Assembly (NCBI GenBank): GCA_041984235.1
Contig: JBHIYN010000023.1
Coordinates: forward strand, 1-62,166
Length of the DNA: 62,166 nucleotides
Origin: JBHIYN01 sp041984235
GTDB lineage: Bacteria; Pseudomonadota; Gammaproteobacteria; Ga0077536
Direction: 5' to 3'
The notes under the pieces are model-generated. The model did no database searches. It worked only from the letters and a program-made list of their open reading frames with translations, and was not told the DNA's origin. Below, in pieces: positions 8,973 to 19,402 of this stretch; positions within the stretch are counted from its first letter, which is position 1, and every line of letters begins with the position of its first letter. A program made the position numbers and the translations under genes.

Positions 8973-8995
8973 AACCCCGCCCGGGCGGGGTTTTT
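8973..8995 (+). terminator. Intrinsic-terminator-like hairpin between tRNA-Gly and tRNA-Cys
   Basis: A self-complementary CCCCGCCCGGGCGGGG at 8975-8990, flanked by AA on the left and TTTTT on the right, forms a very stable GC hairpin with a T-run, followed by more T-rich sequence. It lies 16 bp after the tRNA-Gly CCA. It could end the pgsA/tRNA-Gly transcript or serve as a processing stem. Confidence 0.75.
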
Positions 8996-9043
8996 CGTTT
9001 TTCAGGCCGGCGGCGCGGCCGACCGGGGCCGGCACACATCTCC

Positions 9044-9117
9044 GGCTGGGTGGCAGAGTGGTTATGCAGCGGCCTGCAAAGCCGTGGACGCCGGTTCGAT
9101 TCCGACCCCAGCCTCCA
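9044..9117 (+). tRNA. tRNA-Cys(GCA)
   Basis: 74-nt cloverleaf. The acceptor stem GGCTGGG pairs with CCCAGCC, the anticodon loop contains GCA (cysteine), the T-arm has GGTTCGATTCC, the discriminator base is U as expected for tRNA-Cys, and CCA is encoded. It corresponds to cysT. Confidence 0.98.
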
Positions 9118-9142
9118 ATTTTCCCGACCGCAGCGTGACCCG

Positions 9143-9229
9143 GCCCGGGTGGCGGAACTGGTAGACGCAGCGGACTTAAAATCCGCCGGCCGCAAGGCCG
9201 TGCCGGTTCGATTCCGGCCCCGGGCACCA
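9143..9229 (+). tRNA. tRNA-Leu(TAA)
   Basis: 87-nt type II tRNA with a long variable arm (around 'GCCGGCCGCAAGGCCGT'). The acceptor stem GCCCGGG pairs with CCCGGGC, the anticodon TAA lies in the loop CTTAAAA, the discriminator is A, and CCA is encoded. It is the third member of the glyW-cysT-leuZ order. Confidence 0.98.
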
Positions 9230-9654
9230 CTCGTCACCTGTCGCGGCGCCGGCCGATCGTATGGTGCAATGCACATAGCGACCTGCGAGAGGTTGCGCCG
9301 GGGCCGCCAAGGTTTGTTGCGTTTTTGCATCACGCATTGGCAAGCTGCCTGATTTCCCTCGGAAAACGTTGCATTCAGGCGCCCAATCCATAGAATAGTG
9401 CCGTCTTATTAAAACAACGAATGGTCCGTGTGCGCCTTGTGTGCAGCGCGCCATCAACGCCGCCAAGCTACCCCGGACACGTGTGAACGCGCCACCATTG
9501 CGGGCGGTCGCGGCGACCGGGGTGCGCAGCGGCGTGAATGAACCCGTACGAACGGCACCCGCCCGGGTGACGCTCCCGGGTTTTTCAGGAACTGCGCGAT
9601 GCCCGTCGTGGTCGTTCCGGAATGCACGACAAGGCCGCCTGGGCTGGAAGACAC
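9230..9654 (+). other. Intergenic region between the tRNA cluster and shc
   Basis: 425 bp without a convincing gene. The middle part (about 9290-9420) is AT-richer than its surroundings and contains the candidate shc promoter listed separately. The remainder is GC-rich with no hairpin/T-run or coding signal I would defend. Confidence 0.6.
9369..9396 (+). promoter_or_regulatory. Candidate sigma-70 promoter upstream of shc
   Basis: TTGCAT (9369-9374) and TAGAAT (9391-9396) are spaced by 16 bp in the only AT-rich part of the gap. It would give a 5' leader of about 250 nt before the shc start at 9655. Confidence 0.4.
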
Positions 9655-11730
9655 ATGACCGAAAAACAATACCAAGGGCACGCACAAGTACGACTGCAGG
9701 CACGCGAGCACACGCTGAGCGAGTTGTTGCAGGAACAGGCCGTGCGGCCGCTGGAACGTCCGGCCGACCCGGTACAGGACACGCTCAACCGCGCCTCGCA
9801 GGCGTTGCTCACGCGCCAGGCGGACGACGGCCACTGGCGTTTCGATCTCGAGGCCGACGCCACCATCCCTTCCGAGTACGTGCTGCTGCAGCGCTTCCTC
9901 GCGCGCGAGAACCCGGAGCGCGAGATGAAGATCGGGCGCTACCTGCGCGGCCGCCAGAACCGCAACGGCAGCTGGTCGCTGTACCACGGGGGTCCCGGCG
10001 ACATGAGCGCCACGGTCAAGGCGTACTTCGCGCTGAAGCTGATGGGGCATTCGGTCGACGCACCGTACATGGTGCGCGCGCGGCACTGGGTGCTGACCAA
10101 CGGCGGCGCCGAGAACGTCAACGTTTTCACGCGCATCACGCTCGCCATCTTCGGCCAGTTGCCGTGGCGCACCGTGCCGGCGATGCCGGTCGAGATCATG
10201 TTCCTGCCCAAGTGGTGGTTCTTCAACCTGAGCAAGGTCTCGTACTGGTCGCGCTGCGTGATCGTGCCGCTGCTGATCATCTTCGCCAAGCGGCCGGTGG
10301 TCGACGTCGGCGCGGCGTTCAGCATCGCGGAGCTGTTTCATACGACGCCCTCGAAGCTGCGCAACCTCGATACCTTCCACGTCCGCGAGCCGCTCAAGAA
10401 CTGTTTCCTGCTGCTCGATCGCATTCTCAAGCTCGTCGACCCCCTGATCCCGGGCTTCATTCGTGGCCGCGCGCTGAAGCGCGCCGAGACGTGGATGCGT
10501 GACCACACCAAGGGCAAGGGCGGTATCGGCGCCATCTACCCGGCCATGGCCAATGCCGCGATGGCGCTCAGCCTGCTCGGCGCGAAGCAGGACGACGCCG
10601 ACCTGAAGCGCACCATCCAGGCCATCGAGGACCTGGTGCTGGACGGCGAGAACGAAACCTACTGCCAGCCCTGCGTGTCGCCGGTGTGGGATACCTGCCT
10701 CTCGCTCACCGCCCTGACCGAGGCCGGCGCGCCGACCGATCATCCGGCCGTGCAGCACGCGGTCGAATGGCTGCTGGACCACCAGATCTTCGTCAACGGC
10801 GACTGGTGCGACCAGGCGCCGGGGCTCGAATCCGGCGGCTGGGCCTTCCAGTACGAGAATGACAAGTATCCCGACGTCGACGACACCGGCATGGTGCTGA
10901 TGTCGCTGCTGCGCGCCGGTGCGCACGACAAGCAGCACAAGCGCAAGCGCATCAACCAGGCGCTGAACTGGATTCTCGGCATGCAGAACCCGGACGGCTC
11001 CTGGGGCGCGTTCGACATCGGCAACAACTACGAGTACCTGAACAAGATCCCCTTCGCCGATCACGGCGCGCTGGTCGATCCGGGTACCGCCGACCTCACC
11101 GCGCGCTGCGTCGAGCTGTTCGCCATGCTCGGCCACGACGCGAGCTTCCCGCCGGCGCGCCGTGCGCTGGAATTCCTCGAGCGCGACCAGGAGGAGGACG
11201 GTTCCTGGTACGGCCGCTGGGGAGTCAACTACCTCTACGGCACCTGGAGCGTGCTGTCCGCGCTGGGTGCGATCGGCGAGGACGTCGCCAAGCCCTACGT
11301 GCGCAAGGCGGTGCAGTGGATCCAGGACCACCAGAACGAAGACGGCGGCTGGGGCGAATCCTGCAACACCTACGACGATGCCGCCCTCACCGGGCACGGC
11401 ATCAGCACCGCCTCGCAGACCGCGTGGGCGCTGCTCGGGCTGATGTCGGTGGGCGCAATTGCCTCGCCGCACGTACAACGGGGCATCGACTACCTGGTCA
11501 GGACCCAGAACGAGCACGGCGAATGGGACGAGGAAGAGTACACCGGCACCGGTTTTCCGCGCGTGTTCTACCTGCGCTACCATGGTTACTCCCGCTACTT
11601 CCCGGTGTGGGCGCTCGCCATGTACGCGCGTGCCCGCAAGGGGCTGCCGACCCGCCAGTTCGAGGTCATCGAGGAAGGTCCGATCGATCTCGGGCCGATT
11701 CCGGCGCTCGACCTGGCCGCGGCAACCTGA
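9655..11730 (+). CDS. shc: Squalene-hopene cyclase
   Basis: 691 residues from ATG 9655, which has GGAAG six bases upstream; an upstream ATG at 9622 lacks a site. The enzyme cyclises squalene to hopene/diplopterol, the core of hopanoids that order bacterial membranes, and is a monotopic membrane enzyme. The catalytic DxDD motif is present ('DVDDTGMVL', about residues 407-415). Multiple QW repeats are visible, such as 'QNRNGSWSLYHGG', 'QNPDGSWGAFD', 'QEEDGSWYGRWG' and 'QNEDGGWGES'. No other hpn genes are nearby, so the cyclase is an isolated gene here. Confidence 0.96.
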   Translation: MTEKQYQGHAQVRLQAREHTLSELLQEQAVRPLERPADPVQDTLNRASQALLTRQADDGHWRFDLEADATIPSEYVLLQRFLARENPEREMKIGRYLRGRQNRNGSWSLYHGGPGDMSATVKAYFALKLMGHSVDAPYMVRARHWVLTNGGAENVNVFTRITLAIFGQLPWRTVPAMPVEIMFLPKWWFFNLSKVSYWSRCVIVPLLIIFAKRPVVDVGAAFSIAELFHTTPSKLRNLDTFHVREPLKNCFLLLDRILKLVDPLIPGFIRGRALKRAETWMRDHTKGKGGIGAIYPAMANAAMALSLLGAKQDDADLKRTIQAIEDLVLDGENETYCQPCVSPVWDTCLSLTALTEAGAPTDHPAVQHAVEWLLDHQIFVNGDWCDQAPGLESGGWAFQYENDKYPDVDDTGMVLMSLLRAGAHDKQHKRKRINQALNWILGMQNPDGSWGAFDIGNNYEYLNKIPFADHGALVDPGTADLTARCVELFAMLGHDASFPPARRALEFLERDQEEDGSWYGRWGVNYLYGTWSVLSALGAIGEDVAKPYVRKAVQWIQDHQNEDGGWGESCNTYDDAALTGHGISTASQTAWALLGLMSVGAIASPHVQRGIDYLVRTQNEHGEWDEEEYTGTGFPRVFYLRYHGYSRYFPVWALAMYARARKGLPTRQFEVIEEGPIDLGPIPALDLAAAT

Positions 11731-11847
11731 CCCGCTCGTCGGTGTCCGCCGCCGATTGCGCGGCGGGCCGGCAGCCGCGCCGCCGGGGAGGCGCCGCGGC
11801 GAATTTCCCGATTCCCGGATAATCCTGCGCATCATCGGAGGGCAGAG

Positions 11848-13611
11848 ATGTTGGAGTACGCCGCGCCCGTGCGCGACATGCAGTTCGTCATTGGCGAGCT
11901 GATCGGATTCGATCGCATCCATGAACTGAACGACTGCGACGAGGTGACCGAGGACCTGGTCAGCGCGGTGCTCGAGGAGGCCGGCAAGCTCGCGGCCGAC
12001 GTGCTGGCGCCCCTCAACCGGGTCGGTGACGTCGAGGGCTGCCGGCTGGAAGGCGACGTGGTGCACACGCCGCCCGGCTGGCGCGAGGCCTATGCCGCGT
12101 TCACCGAGGCTGGCTGGTGCTCGCTGGCGATGAACCCGGAGCACGGCGGGCAGGGCCTGCCCAAGGTGGTCGCCACCGCGGTCAGCGAGATGTGGGATTC
12201 CGCCAACATGGCCTTCGGCCTGTGCCCGCTGCTGACCAACGGCGCCATCGAGGCGATTGAGCATCACGGCAGCGCGACCCTGCGCGAGCACTATCTCGAG
12301 AAGCTGATTGGCGGCGAGTGGGCCGGCACCATGAACCTGACCGAGCCCCAGGCCGGCTCGGACCTGAGTGCGGTGCGCACCCGTGCCGTGCCCGAAGGCG
12401 ACCATTTCCGCATCACCGGGCAGAAGATCTTCATCACCTACGGCGAGCACGATCTCACCGAGAACATCATCCACCTGGTGCTCGCGCGCCTGCCGGACGC
12501 GCCCGAGGGCACGCGCGGCATCTCGCTGTTCCTGGTGCCCAAGTTCCTGCTCGACGAGGACGGCTCGCCCGGCGAGCGCAACGACGTGCGCTGCGTGTCC
12601 ATCGAGCACAAGCTCGGCATCCACGGCAGTCCTACCGCGGTCATGTCCTACGGTGACGAGGGCGGCGCCATCGGCTACCTCGTCGGCGAGGAGAACCGCG
12701 GCCTGATGCACATGTTCACCATGATGAACGCCGCCCGCCACGCGGTCGGGCGCGAAGGCGTGGCCGTGGCCGAGGCCGCCTACCAGCTCGCGCTGGGCCA
12801 TGCGCGCGAGCGCGTGCAGGGTCGTGCGCCGGGCGCGGAGCCGGGCGCGCCGATCCTGGCCCATCCCGACGTCAAGCGCATGCTGATGACCATGAAGTCG
12901 CAGGTCGAGGCCATGCGCGCCCTGACGCTGGAGTGCGCATTTGCCTACGACACCGCCGAGCGGCATCCGGACGAGGCGGCGCGCGCGCGTGCCACGCGCC
13001 GCGGCGACCTGCTCACGCCGATCGTCAAGGGCTGGTGCACGGAGACCGCGCAGGTGGTGGCCTCGCTCGGCGTACAGGTCCACGGCGGCATGGGCTTCGT
13101 CGAGGAGACCGGCGCCGCGCAGTACCTGCGCGACGCGCGCATTCTCACCATCTACGAAGGCACCACCGGGATCCAGGCCGGCGACCTGGTCGGGCGCAAG
13201 ACGCTGCGTGACGGTGGCGCCGCCGCGAACGAGCTGATCGCCGACATTGCCGCCACGCTGGACGAGATGAGCAGCGTCGACGGTGACGCTGCGATGGTGC
13301 GTGACGCGCTGGCGGCGGCACTGGAAGACTTGCGGCGGGTGCTTGCCTGGCTGCTGGAGCATGCCGGGGACCCGCGCCTGCCGGCCGCGGCGGCAGTCGC
13401 CTACCTGGAGCTTGCCGGCGTCACCTGCGGCGGCTGGATGCTGGCCCGCGCCGTGCAGCGCTGTGCCGGCAGTGACGATCCTTTCCATCGTGCGAAGCTC
13501 GCCGCGGCGCGCTTCTATGCAACCCAGATCCTGCCGCGCAGCGGCGCGCTGGCGCGCGCTATCGTCGAAGGATCGGAGACCGTGGCGGGACTCGACGCGG
13601 CGAGCTTCTGA
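11848..13611 (+). CDS. Acyl-CoA dehydrogenase (long form with N- and C-terminal extensions)
   Basis: 587 residues, the length of the acyl-CoA dehydrogenase group that carries an extra N-terminal helical domain and a C-terminal acetyl-CoA-dehydrogenase-like extension. The FAD/substrate core is clear: 'NLTEPQAGSDLSAVRTRA' (about residues 165-182), 'FITYGEHD', and the catalytic base Glu in 'IYEGTTGIQ' (about residue 434), with 'VHGGMGFVEE' just before. It oxidises acyl-CoA in beta-oxidation; chain-length preference cannot be told. GGAGG lies 9 bp before ATG 11848. It is independent of the electron-transfer flavoprotein genes, which are not in the window. Confidence 0.93.
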   Translation: MLEYAAPVRDMQFVIGELIGFDRIHELNDCDEVTEDLVSAVLEEAGKLAADVLAPLNRVGDVEGCRLEGDVVHTPPGWREAYAAFTEAGWCSLAMNPEHGGQGLPKVVATAVSEMWDSANMAFGLCPLLTNGAIEAIEHHGSATLREHYLEKLIGGEWAGTMNLTEPQAGSDLSAVRTRAVPEGDHFRITGQKIFITYGEHDLTENIIHLVLARLPDAPEGTRGISLFLVPKFLLDEDGSPGERNDVRCVSIEHKLGIHGSPTAVMSYGDEGGAIGYLVGEENRGLMHMFTMMNAARHAVGREGVAVAEAAYQLALGHARERVQGRAPGAEPGAPILAHPDVKRMLMTMKSQVEAMRALTLECAFAYDTAERHPDEAARARATRRGDLLTPIVKGWCTETAQVVASLGVQVHGGMGFVEETGAAQYLRDARILTIYEGTTGIQAGDLVGRKTLRDGGAAANELIADIAATLDEMSSVDGDAAMVRDALAAALEDLRRVLAWLLEHAGDPRLPAAAAVAYLELAGVTCGGWMLARAVQRCAGSDDPFHRAKLAAARFYATQILPRSGALARAIVEGSETVAGLDAASF

Positions 13612-13688
13612 GCCAGCCGCGCGCTCGTCAGCCGCGCGCGCGTTCTGCTATCGTCGGGGCTGACGAGCGGGGAGGGTGGTGAACGGCG

Positions 13689-14874
<1,186 letters not shown>

Positions 14875-14888
<14 letters not shown>

Positions 14889-15378
14889 AGCGACCGCGGA
14901 GGACTTCCGCGGTGACATCCCGCTGCTGCGCCGGGTACTGGGCGAGGCGCGCACCATCGCGGTGGTCGGTCTGTCGCGCAACTGGCACCGGCCGAGCAAC
15001 TTCGCCGCCAAGTACATGCAGGAGCACGGCTACCGCGTGATCCCGGTCAACCCGGTCTACGACGAGGTGCTCGGCGAGACCTGTTACCCCAGCCTGCGCG
15101 AGGTGCCGGTGGCAGTCGACATGGTCGATTGCTTTCGCCGCCCCGAGGACCTGCCGCCGGTCCTCGACGACGCCATTGCCATCGGCGCGAAGAGCTTCTG
15201 GATGCAGCTCGGCGTGGTCGACGTCGACCTCGCGCGGCGCGCCGCCGCCGCCGGGCTGGACGTGGTCATGGACCGCTGCGTGAAGATCGAACATGCGCGC
15301 CTGTTCGGCGGCCTCAACTTCGTCGGCGTCAACACGCGGGTCATCACTTCCCGGCGCTCGCGCGTGGTGCACAACTAG
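14875..15378 (+). CDS. CoA-binding domain protein (YccU-like)
   Basis: 167 residues from GTG 14875, overlapping the preceding oxidase gene. It is a single Rossmann-type CoA_binding_2 domain: 'TIAVVGLSRNWHRPSNFAAKYMQEHGYRVIPVNP' (about residues 24-57), then 'VDMVDCFRRPEDLPPVLDDAIAIGAKSFWMQLGV', and the terminal 'DRCVKIEHARLFGGLNF'. The family resembles the CoA-binding part of succinyl-CoA synthetase alpha but has no known activity. Translational coupling to a 2-hydroxyacid oxidase is suggestive but not explained by known biology. Confidence 0.85.
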
Positions 15379-15405
15379 GCCACCCCGACGCACCGCCAAT
15401 CAACG

Positions 15406-15490
15406 ACTTAAAAAAGGGGACAGTCCCCTTTTTCTGGCTCAATGAACGGAAATCAAACACTTAAAAAAGGGGACAGTCCCCTTTTTCAGG
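15406..15490 (+). repeat. Two direct copies of a GGGGACAGTCCCC palindromic repeat
   Basis: Copies at 15406-15437 and 15459-15490 are 32 nt each, 31 of 32 identical, and 53 bp apart. Each contains an A5-GGGGACAGTCCCC-T5 perfect palindrome, able to form a hairpin followed by Ts on either strand, so it may also act as a bidirectional terminator. This class of dispersed palindrome is common in bacterial genomes and is often linked to REP-associated tyrosine transposases. No transposase lies nearby. The second copy ends 10 bp before the metY start. Confidence 0.92.
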
Positions 15491-15500
15491 AAGGGCGCTG

Positions 15501-16790
15501 ATGGCGAAGGATCACGACTTCGGCATCGAGACGCTGTGCCTGCATGCCGGTCAGATCCCGGATGCGCAGACCGCCTCGCGCGCGGTGCCGATCTACCAGA
15601 CCTCGTCCTACGTGTTCGACGATACCGACCACGCCGCGAGCCTGTTCAACCTGCAGACCTTCGGCAACGTCTACACGCGGCTCAGCAACCCGACCAACGC
15701 GGTGTTCGAGGAGCGCATGGCGGCGCTCGAGAACGGCCGCGCCGCGCTCGCCGTCTCCTCCGGCATGGCGGCCTCGATGATCGCGCTGCTGACCCTGTGC
15801 GAGCAGGGCGATCACATCGTCGCCGCGCGCACGCTGTACGGCGGCACGCACTCGCTGCTCGACTTCAACTTCAAGCGCTTCGGCATCGCCTCGACCCTGG
15901 TCGACCCGGACGACCCCGACGCCTTCGCCGCCGCGATCCGGCCGGAGACGAAAGTGGTGTATGCCGAGACCATCGGCAACCCGGTCATCAACGTGCTCGA
16001 CATCGCCGCGATTGCCGACGTCGCGCACGCTGCCGACCTGCCGCTGATGGTCGACAACACCTTCCCCACGCCCTACCTGTGCCGGCCCTTCGACCACGGT
16101 GCCGACATCGTGGTGCACTCGGCGACCAAGTTCCTCGGCGGACATGGCACCACCATCGGCGGGGTCATCGTCGAGTCCGGCAAGTTTCCGTGGGACAACG
16201 GCAAGTTCCCGGGCATGACCGAGCCGTCCGCCGGCTACCACGGTGTGCGCTTCTACGAGACCTTCGGCGACTTCGGCTACACCATGCGCGCGCGCATGGA
16301 GCAGGCCCGTGTACTGGGACCGTCGCTGAGTCCGTTCAACAGCTTCCTGTTGCTGCAGGGCATAGAGACCCTGCCGGTGCGCATGGACCGCCACTGCGAC
16401 AACGCCCTCGGCGTGGCGCGCTTCCTCGCCGATCATCCGCTGGTCGAGTGGGTGCGTTACCCCGGGCTGGAGAGCGATCCCTACCACGCACTGGCGCAGC
16501 AGTACGTACCGAAGGGCGCGAGCGCGATCCTGAGCTTCGGCATCCGCGGCGGCCAGGCGGCCGGTGCGCGCTTCATCGAGGCGGTGCAGTTCCTGAGCCA
16601 CCTCGCCAACGTCGGCGACGCCAAGACGCTGGTCATCCACCCGGCCTCGACCACGCATCGCCAGATGAGCGAGGAGCAGCAACTCGCGGCCGGCGTTTCG
16701 CCGGACATGATCCGGCTCTCGGTCGGCCTCGAGACGCTGGCCGACATCCTGTGGGACATCGACCAGGCGCTGGCCCGCTCGCAGGGCTGA
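15501..16790 (+). CDS. metY: O-acetylhomoserine sulfhydrylase (aminocarboxypropyltransferase)
   Basis: 429 residues, a Cys/Met-metabolism PLP enzyme. It makes homocysteine directly from O-acetylhomoserine and sulfide in the cytosol. The PLP lysine is in 'VVHSATKFLGGHGT' (about residues 202-215). 'YTRLSNPTNAVFEERMAALENG' near the N-terminus and the terminal 'VGLETLADILWDIDQAL' are typical of the family. The length favours MetY over cystathionine gamma-synthase/lyase (about 380-400). The ribosome binding site (AGGAAGG) lies immediately after the palindromic repeat, so a repeat insertion has become part of the leader. I see no SAM riboswitch. Confidence 0.92.
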   Translation: MAKDHDFGIETLCLHAGQIPDAQTASRAVPIYQTSSYVFDDTDHAASLFNLQTFGNVYTRLSNPTNAVFEERMAALENGRAALAVSSGMAASMIALLTLCEQGDHIVAARTLYGGTHSLLDFNFKRFGIASTLVDPDDPDAFAAAIRPETKVVYAETIGNPVINVLDIAAIADVAHAADLPLMVDNTFPTPYLCRPFDHGADIVVHSATKFLGGHGTTIGGVIVESGKFPWDNGKFPGMTEPSAGYHGVRFYETFGDFGYTMRARMEQARVLGPSLSPFNSFLLLQGIETLPVRMDRHCDNALGVARFLADHPLVEWVRYPGLESDPYHALAQQYVPKGASAILSFGIRGGQAAGARFIEAVQFLSHLANVGDAKTLVIHPASTTHRQMSEEQQLAAGVSPDMIRLSVGLETLADILWDIDQALARSQG

Positions 16791-16840
16791 ATCGCCGCGC
16801 CGGGCGGGCGCGCGGCGCGGCGTGCGGTGGCGTCTGAGCG

Positions 16841-18196
16841 ATGGCCTTCCAGCGCGTTCTTGCCCGTCGCCACGTCATCGCGCTCGCCTTCGGTGCGATG
16901 GTCGGCTGGAGCTGGGTGCTGTTGACCGGTACCTGGATCGCACGCGCGGGCAGCCTCGGTGCCGCGCTCGCCTTCGCCGCGGCCGGGCTGGTCATGGTCC
17001 TCATCGCACTGACTTACGCCGAGCTCGCCGCGGCCATGCCGCAGACCGGTGGCGAGCACGTCTACACCGAGCGCGCCTTCGGCCCCGGCCTGTCCTTCGT
17101 GTGCACCTGGTCGCTGCTGCTCGGCTACGTCTCGGTGGTGGCGTTCGAGGTGGTCGCGCTGCCGTATGCCCTCGGCTGGCTGTTCCCGGCGCTGAACGCC
17201 GGCGCGCTGTGGCAGGTCGCGGGGGCGGACGTCTATGCCAGCCACGTCGCCATCGGGCTCGGCGCCGCGCTCGTGCTGACCCTGGTCAACACGCGCGGCA
17301 TCGCGGCCGCGGCCGGGCTGCAGGGCGGGGTCACTGCCGTCATCGTGTTCGCCGGGCTGGTCATGCTGGCCGGCGCCACCGGCAGCGGGGCGTCGGCCAA
17401 CCTCGCGCCGCTGGTGGCCGACGGCGCCGCCGGTGTGCTCGGCGTGGTGGTGATGGTGCCGCTGATGTTCGTCGGCTTCGACGTCATCCCGCAGGCCGCG
17501 GCGGAGATCGACCTGCCGCCGCGGCGCATCGGGGTACTGGTCGTGGTCTCGGTGCTGTGTGCGGCCGCGTGGTACATCCTGGTCATTCTCGGCGTGGCGT
17601 GGGTGCTGGACGCGCCGGCGCGCGCCGCCGGCGGACTGACCACGGCGGCCGCGGCCGAGGCGGCGTGGGGCGGGCGCTGGGCCGGCACGCTGCTGGTCGC
17701 CGGTGGGATCGCCGGCATCGTCACCACCTGGAACGCCTTCCTGGTCGGCGCCAGCCGGCTGACTTACGCGCTCGCCGCCGACGGCCAGCTGCCGCGCTGG
17801 CTGGCCGATGATGCGCCGACGGCACGTGCACCGGTGCGCGCGCTGTGGGCGATCTGCGCGCTGTCCGCTCTCGCGCCCTGGTTCGGGCGCCCGGCACTGG
17901 TATGGCTGGTCGACGCCGGCAGCCTCGGCGTCGTCATCGCCTACGCCGTGGTCGCGCTGGCCTTCCTCGTGCTGCGCCGGCGCGATCCTGCCCTGGCGCG
18001 GCCCTACCGGGTGCCGTGCGGGCCGCTGGTCGGCGGCGCCGCCTTCGTGCTCGCGCTGGCCCTGGTTACGCTCTACCTGCCGTTCAGCCCGAGTGCGCTG
18101 GTGTGGCCGCAGGAGTGGGCGATTTGCGGCGCGTGGCTGGTGCTCGGCGGCAGTCTCTTCGGGCTCGCCAGGCGGCAGGCAGGCGGACGGCGCTGA
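16841..18196 (+). CDS. APC-family amino acid permease
   Basis: 451 residues with about 12 hydrophobic segments, the standard amino acid-polyamine-organocation transporter size. The N-terminal 'VIALAFGAMVGWSWVLLTGTWIARAGSLGA' is the APC TM1 signature with its unwound glycine-rich stretch. The 'YAELAAAMPQTGGEHVYTERAFGPGLSFVCTW' segment between TM2 and TM3 is also typical. The substrate is not deducible. It follows metY by 50 bp on the same strand, so uptake of an amino acid linked to sulfur metabolism is possible but unproved. Confidence 0.88.
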   Translation: MAFQRVLARRHVIALAFGAMVGWSWVLLTGTWIARAGSLGAALAFAAAGLVMVLIALTYAELAAAMPQTGGEHVYTERAFGPGLSFVCTWSLLLGYVSVVAFEVVALPYALGWLFPALNAGALWQVAGADVYASHVAIGLGAALVLTLVNTRGIAAAAGLQGGVTAVIVFAGLVMLAGATGSGASANLAPLVADGAAGVLGVVVMVPLMFVGFDVIPQAAAEIDLPPRRIGVLVVVSVLCAAAWYILVILGVAWVLDAPARAAGGLTTAAAAEAAWGGRWAGTLLVAGGIAGIVTTWNAFLVGASRLTYALAADGQLPRWLADDAPTARAPVRALWAICALSALAPWFGRPALVWLVDAGSLGVVIAYAVVALAFLVLRRRDPALARPYRVPCGPLVGGAAFVLALALVTLYLPFSPSALVWPQEWAICGAWLVLGGSLFGLARRQAGGRR

Positions 18197-18248
18197 GATC
18201 CGGTTCGGGCTGGAGCCGGCCGAACGGGCGAGCCGGCTCAAGCGTCGT

Positions 18249-19121
18249 TCAACGCGACCTCGCGCGTACCGCGATCCCGGCCAGGCCGGCACACAACAGC
18301 GCCAGCGACCCCGGCAGCGGCACCGGCGTCGACAGGAACGCGGGCGACGACGGGGTGTAGGTAAATCCTTCCGGGAGTGTTATCCCAAGCACGCCGGTGT
18401 GATAGCCGTCCAGGTAACCCGTTGCCCACTGGCGGAAAGACACCGACCACGACAGCTCGAGCGGCAGACCGACCGCGCTGCCCGGTATGAGGAAGGTCTT
18501 CGAGACGGCGCCGTTGATCGATGTGCCGCCGGCGACGAAATCTGCGCTGGCGCCCGCCGACGTTCCCTGCCAGCCGTCCGCCTGAGTGTACGCGAAGTCG
18601 TAGTGCCCGCCGCCTGCGGCGTCCACGCCCAGACTGATGGCCACCGTCGCGGACAGCCCGGCCGGATCCCACAGCGGGTCGAGCTGGGAGCTGAACAGGA
18701 AGCGCGGGCCGCCGCTGCCGATGACCGACAGGGTCAGCTCGAGCATGCCGTCCCAGGGCTGGTCGATGACGATGGTCTCGCTCAGCCCCGCGCTGGCCGA
18801 GACGGCGAAACCGGCGGCCGCGACATCCTGCTCCGTTCTCACCCGCATGGTGCCGGTGGCACCGTTGGCCGCCGCGCGCGTCGCCCCGACGACGATGGCG
18901 GCATCGGACGGCAGCGTCTCGTTCGCACAGGCAGCGAACAGCGTCTGGGTTTCGCCGACGAGGCCGCCGACGCCCGGCACCAGGCACTGTGCAGACACCG
19001 ACAGCGCGGAGACCTGCGGGCAGGCCAGCAAGGCAAACAGCGCGGCCAACGCGGTGCGACGGCAGTGGCTCCCTGGCCGTGATACGGCGCCCTGACGTCC
19101 GATGCCCTTATGGCTTGCCAT
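18249..19121 (-). CDS. Secreted PEP-CTERM-type protein, function unknown
   Basis: 290 residues. An N-terminal signal peptide ('RRTALAALFALLACPQVSALS', about residues 21-41) leads to a beta-rich, low-charge mature region. The C-terminus is a sorting signal: VPLPGS, a hydrophobic stretch 'LALLCAGLAGIAV', then a basic end 'RARSR'. This is the PEP-CTERM (VPLPxS variant) arrangement recognised by exosortase EpsH/XrtA, which processes exported extracellular-matrix proteins. GGAGGA lies 6 bp before the start. The N-terminal 20 residues before the signal core could be an overlong start. No exosortase gene is in the window. Confidence 0.8.
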   Translation of the reverse strand: MASHKGIGRQGAVSRPGSHCRRTALAALFALLACPQVSALSVSAQCLVPGVGGLVGETQTLFAACANETLPSDAAIVVGATRAAANGATGTMRVRTEQDVAAAGFAVSASAGLSETIVIDQPWDGMLELTLSVIGSGGPRFLFSSQLDPLWDPAGLSATVAISLGVDAAGGGHYDFAYTQADGWQGTSAGASADFVAGGTSINGAVSKTFLIPGSAVGLPLELSWSVSFRQWATGYLDGYHTGVLGITLPEGFTYTPSSPAFLSTPVPLPGSLALLCAGLAGIAVRARSR

Positions 19122-19402
19122 AACGTTCCTCCGGACCCTCGCTGGGCCCTATCGTCCCATGGTCCGGGAAGAGGACACCAGATCGGCGGCGCGAGCACAC
19201 TTCCCATTTGGGAACAACGGCGAATGGAAGCGGTGGCCCCGGCGGCTGTCGGCGATCCGCAGACCGGCGTGGGCGCCATATCGCAGCGCGTGGTCCCGCT
19301 CACGAGCGGCAAATCGTGAACAGGTGCAACGGCCGCTCCGGCCGGCGCGACCCCGGTCCTGAACACGGCCTGACGCGGGGACCGGGGCCCGGTGCCGTTG
19401 AC

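Noticed and set aside
9454..13488. Long minus-strand ORF opposite shc and the acyl-CoA dehydrogenase
   Set aside because: Antisense shadow of two well-supported enzymes; no conserved motif.
15379..15500. SAM riboswitch upstream of metY
   Set aside because: The interval is filled by the two GGGGACAGTCCCC repeats; no SAM-I or SAM-II core is visible.
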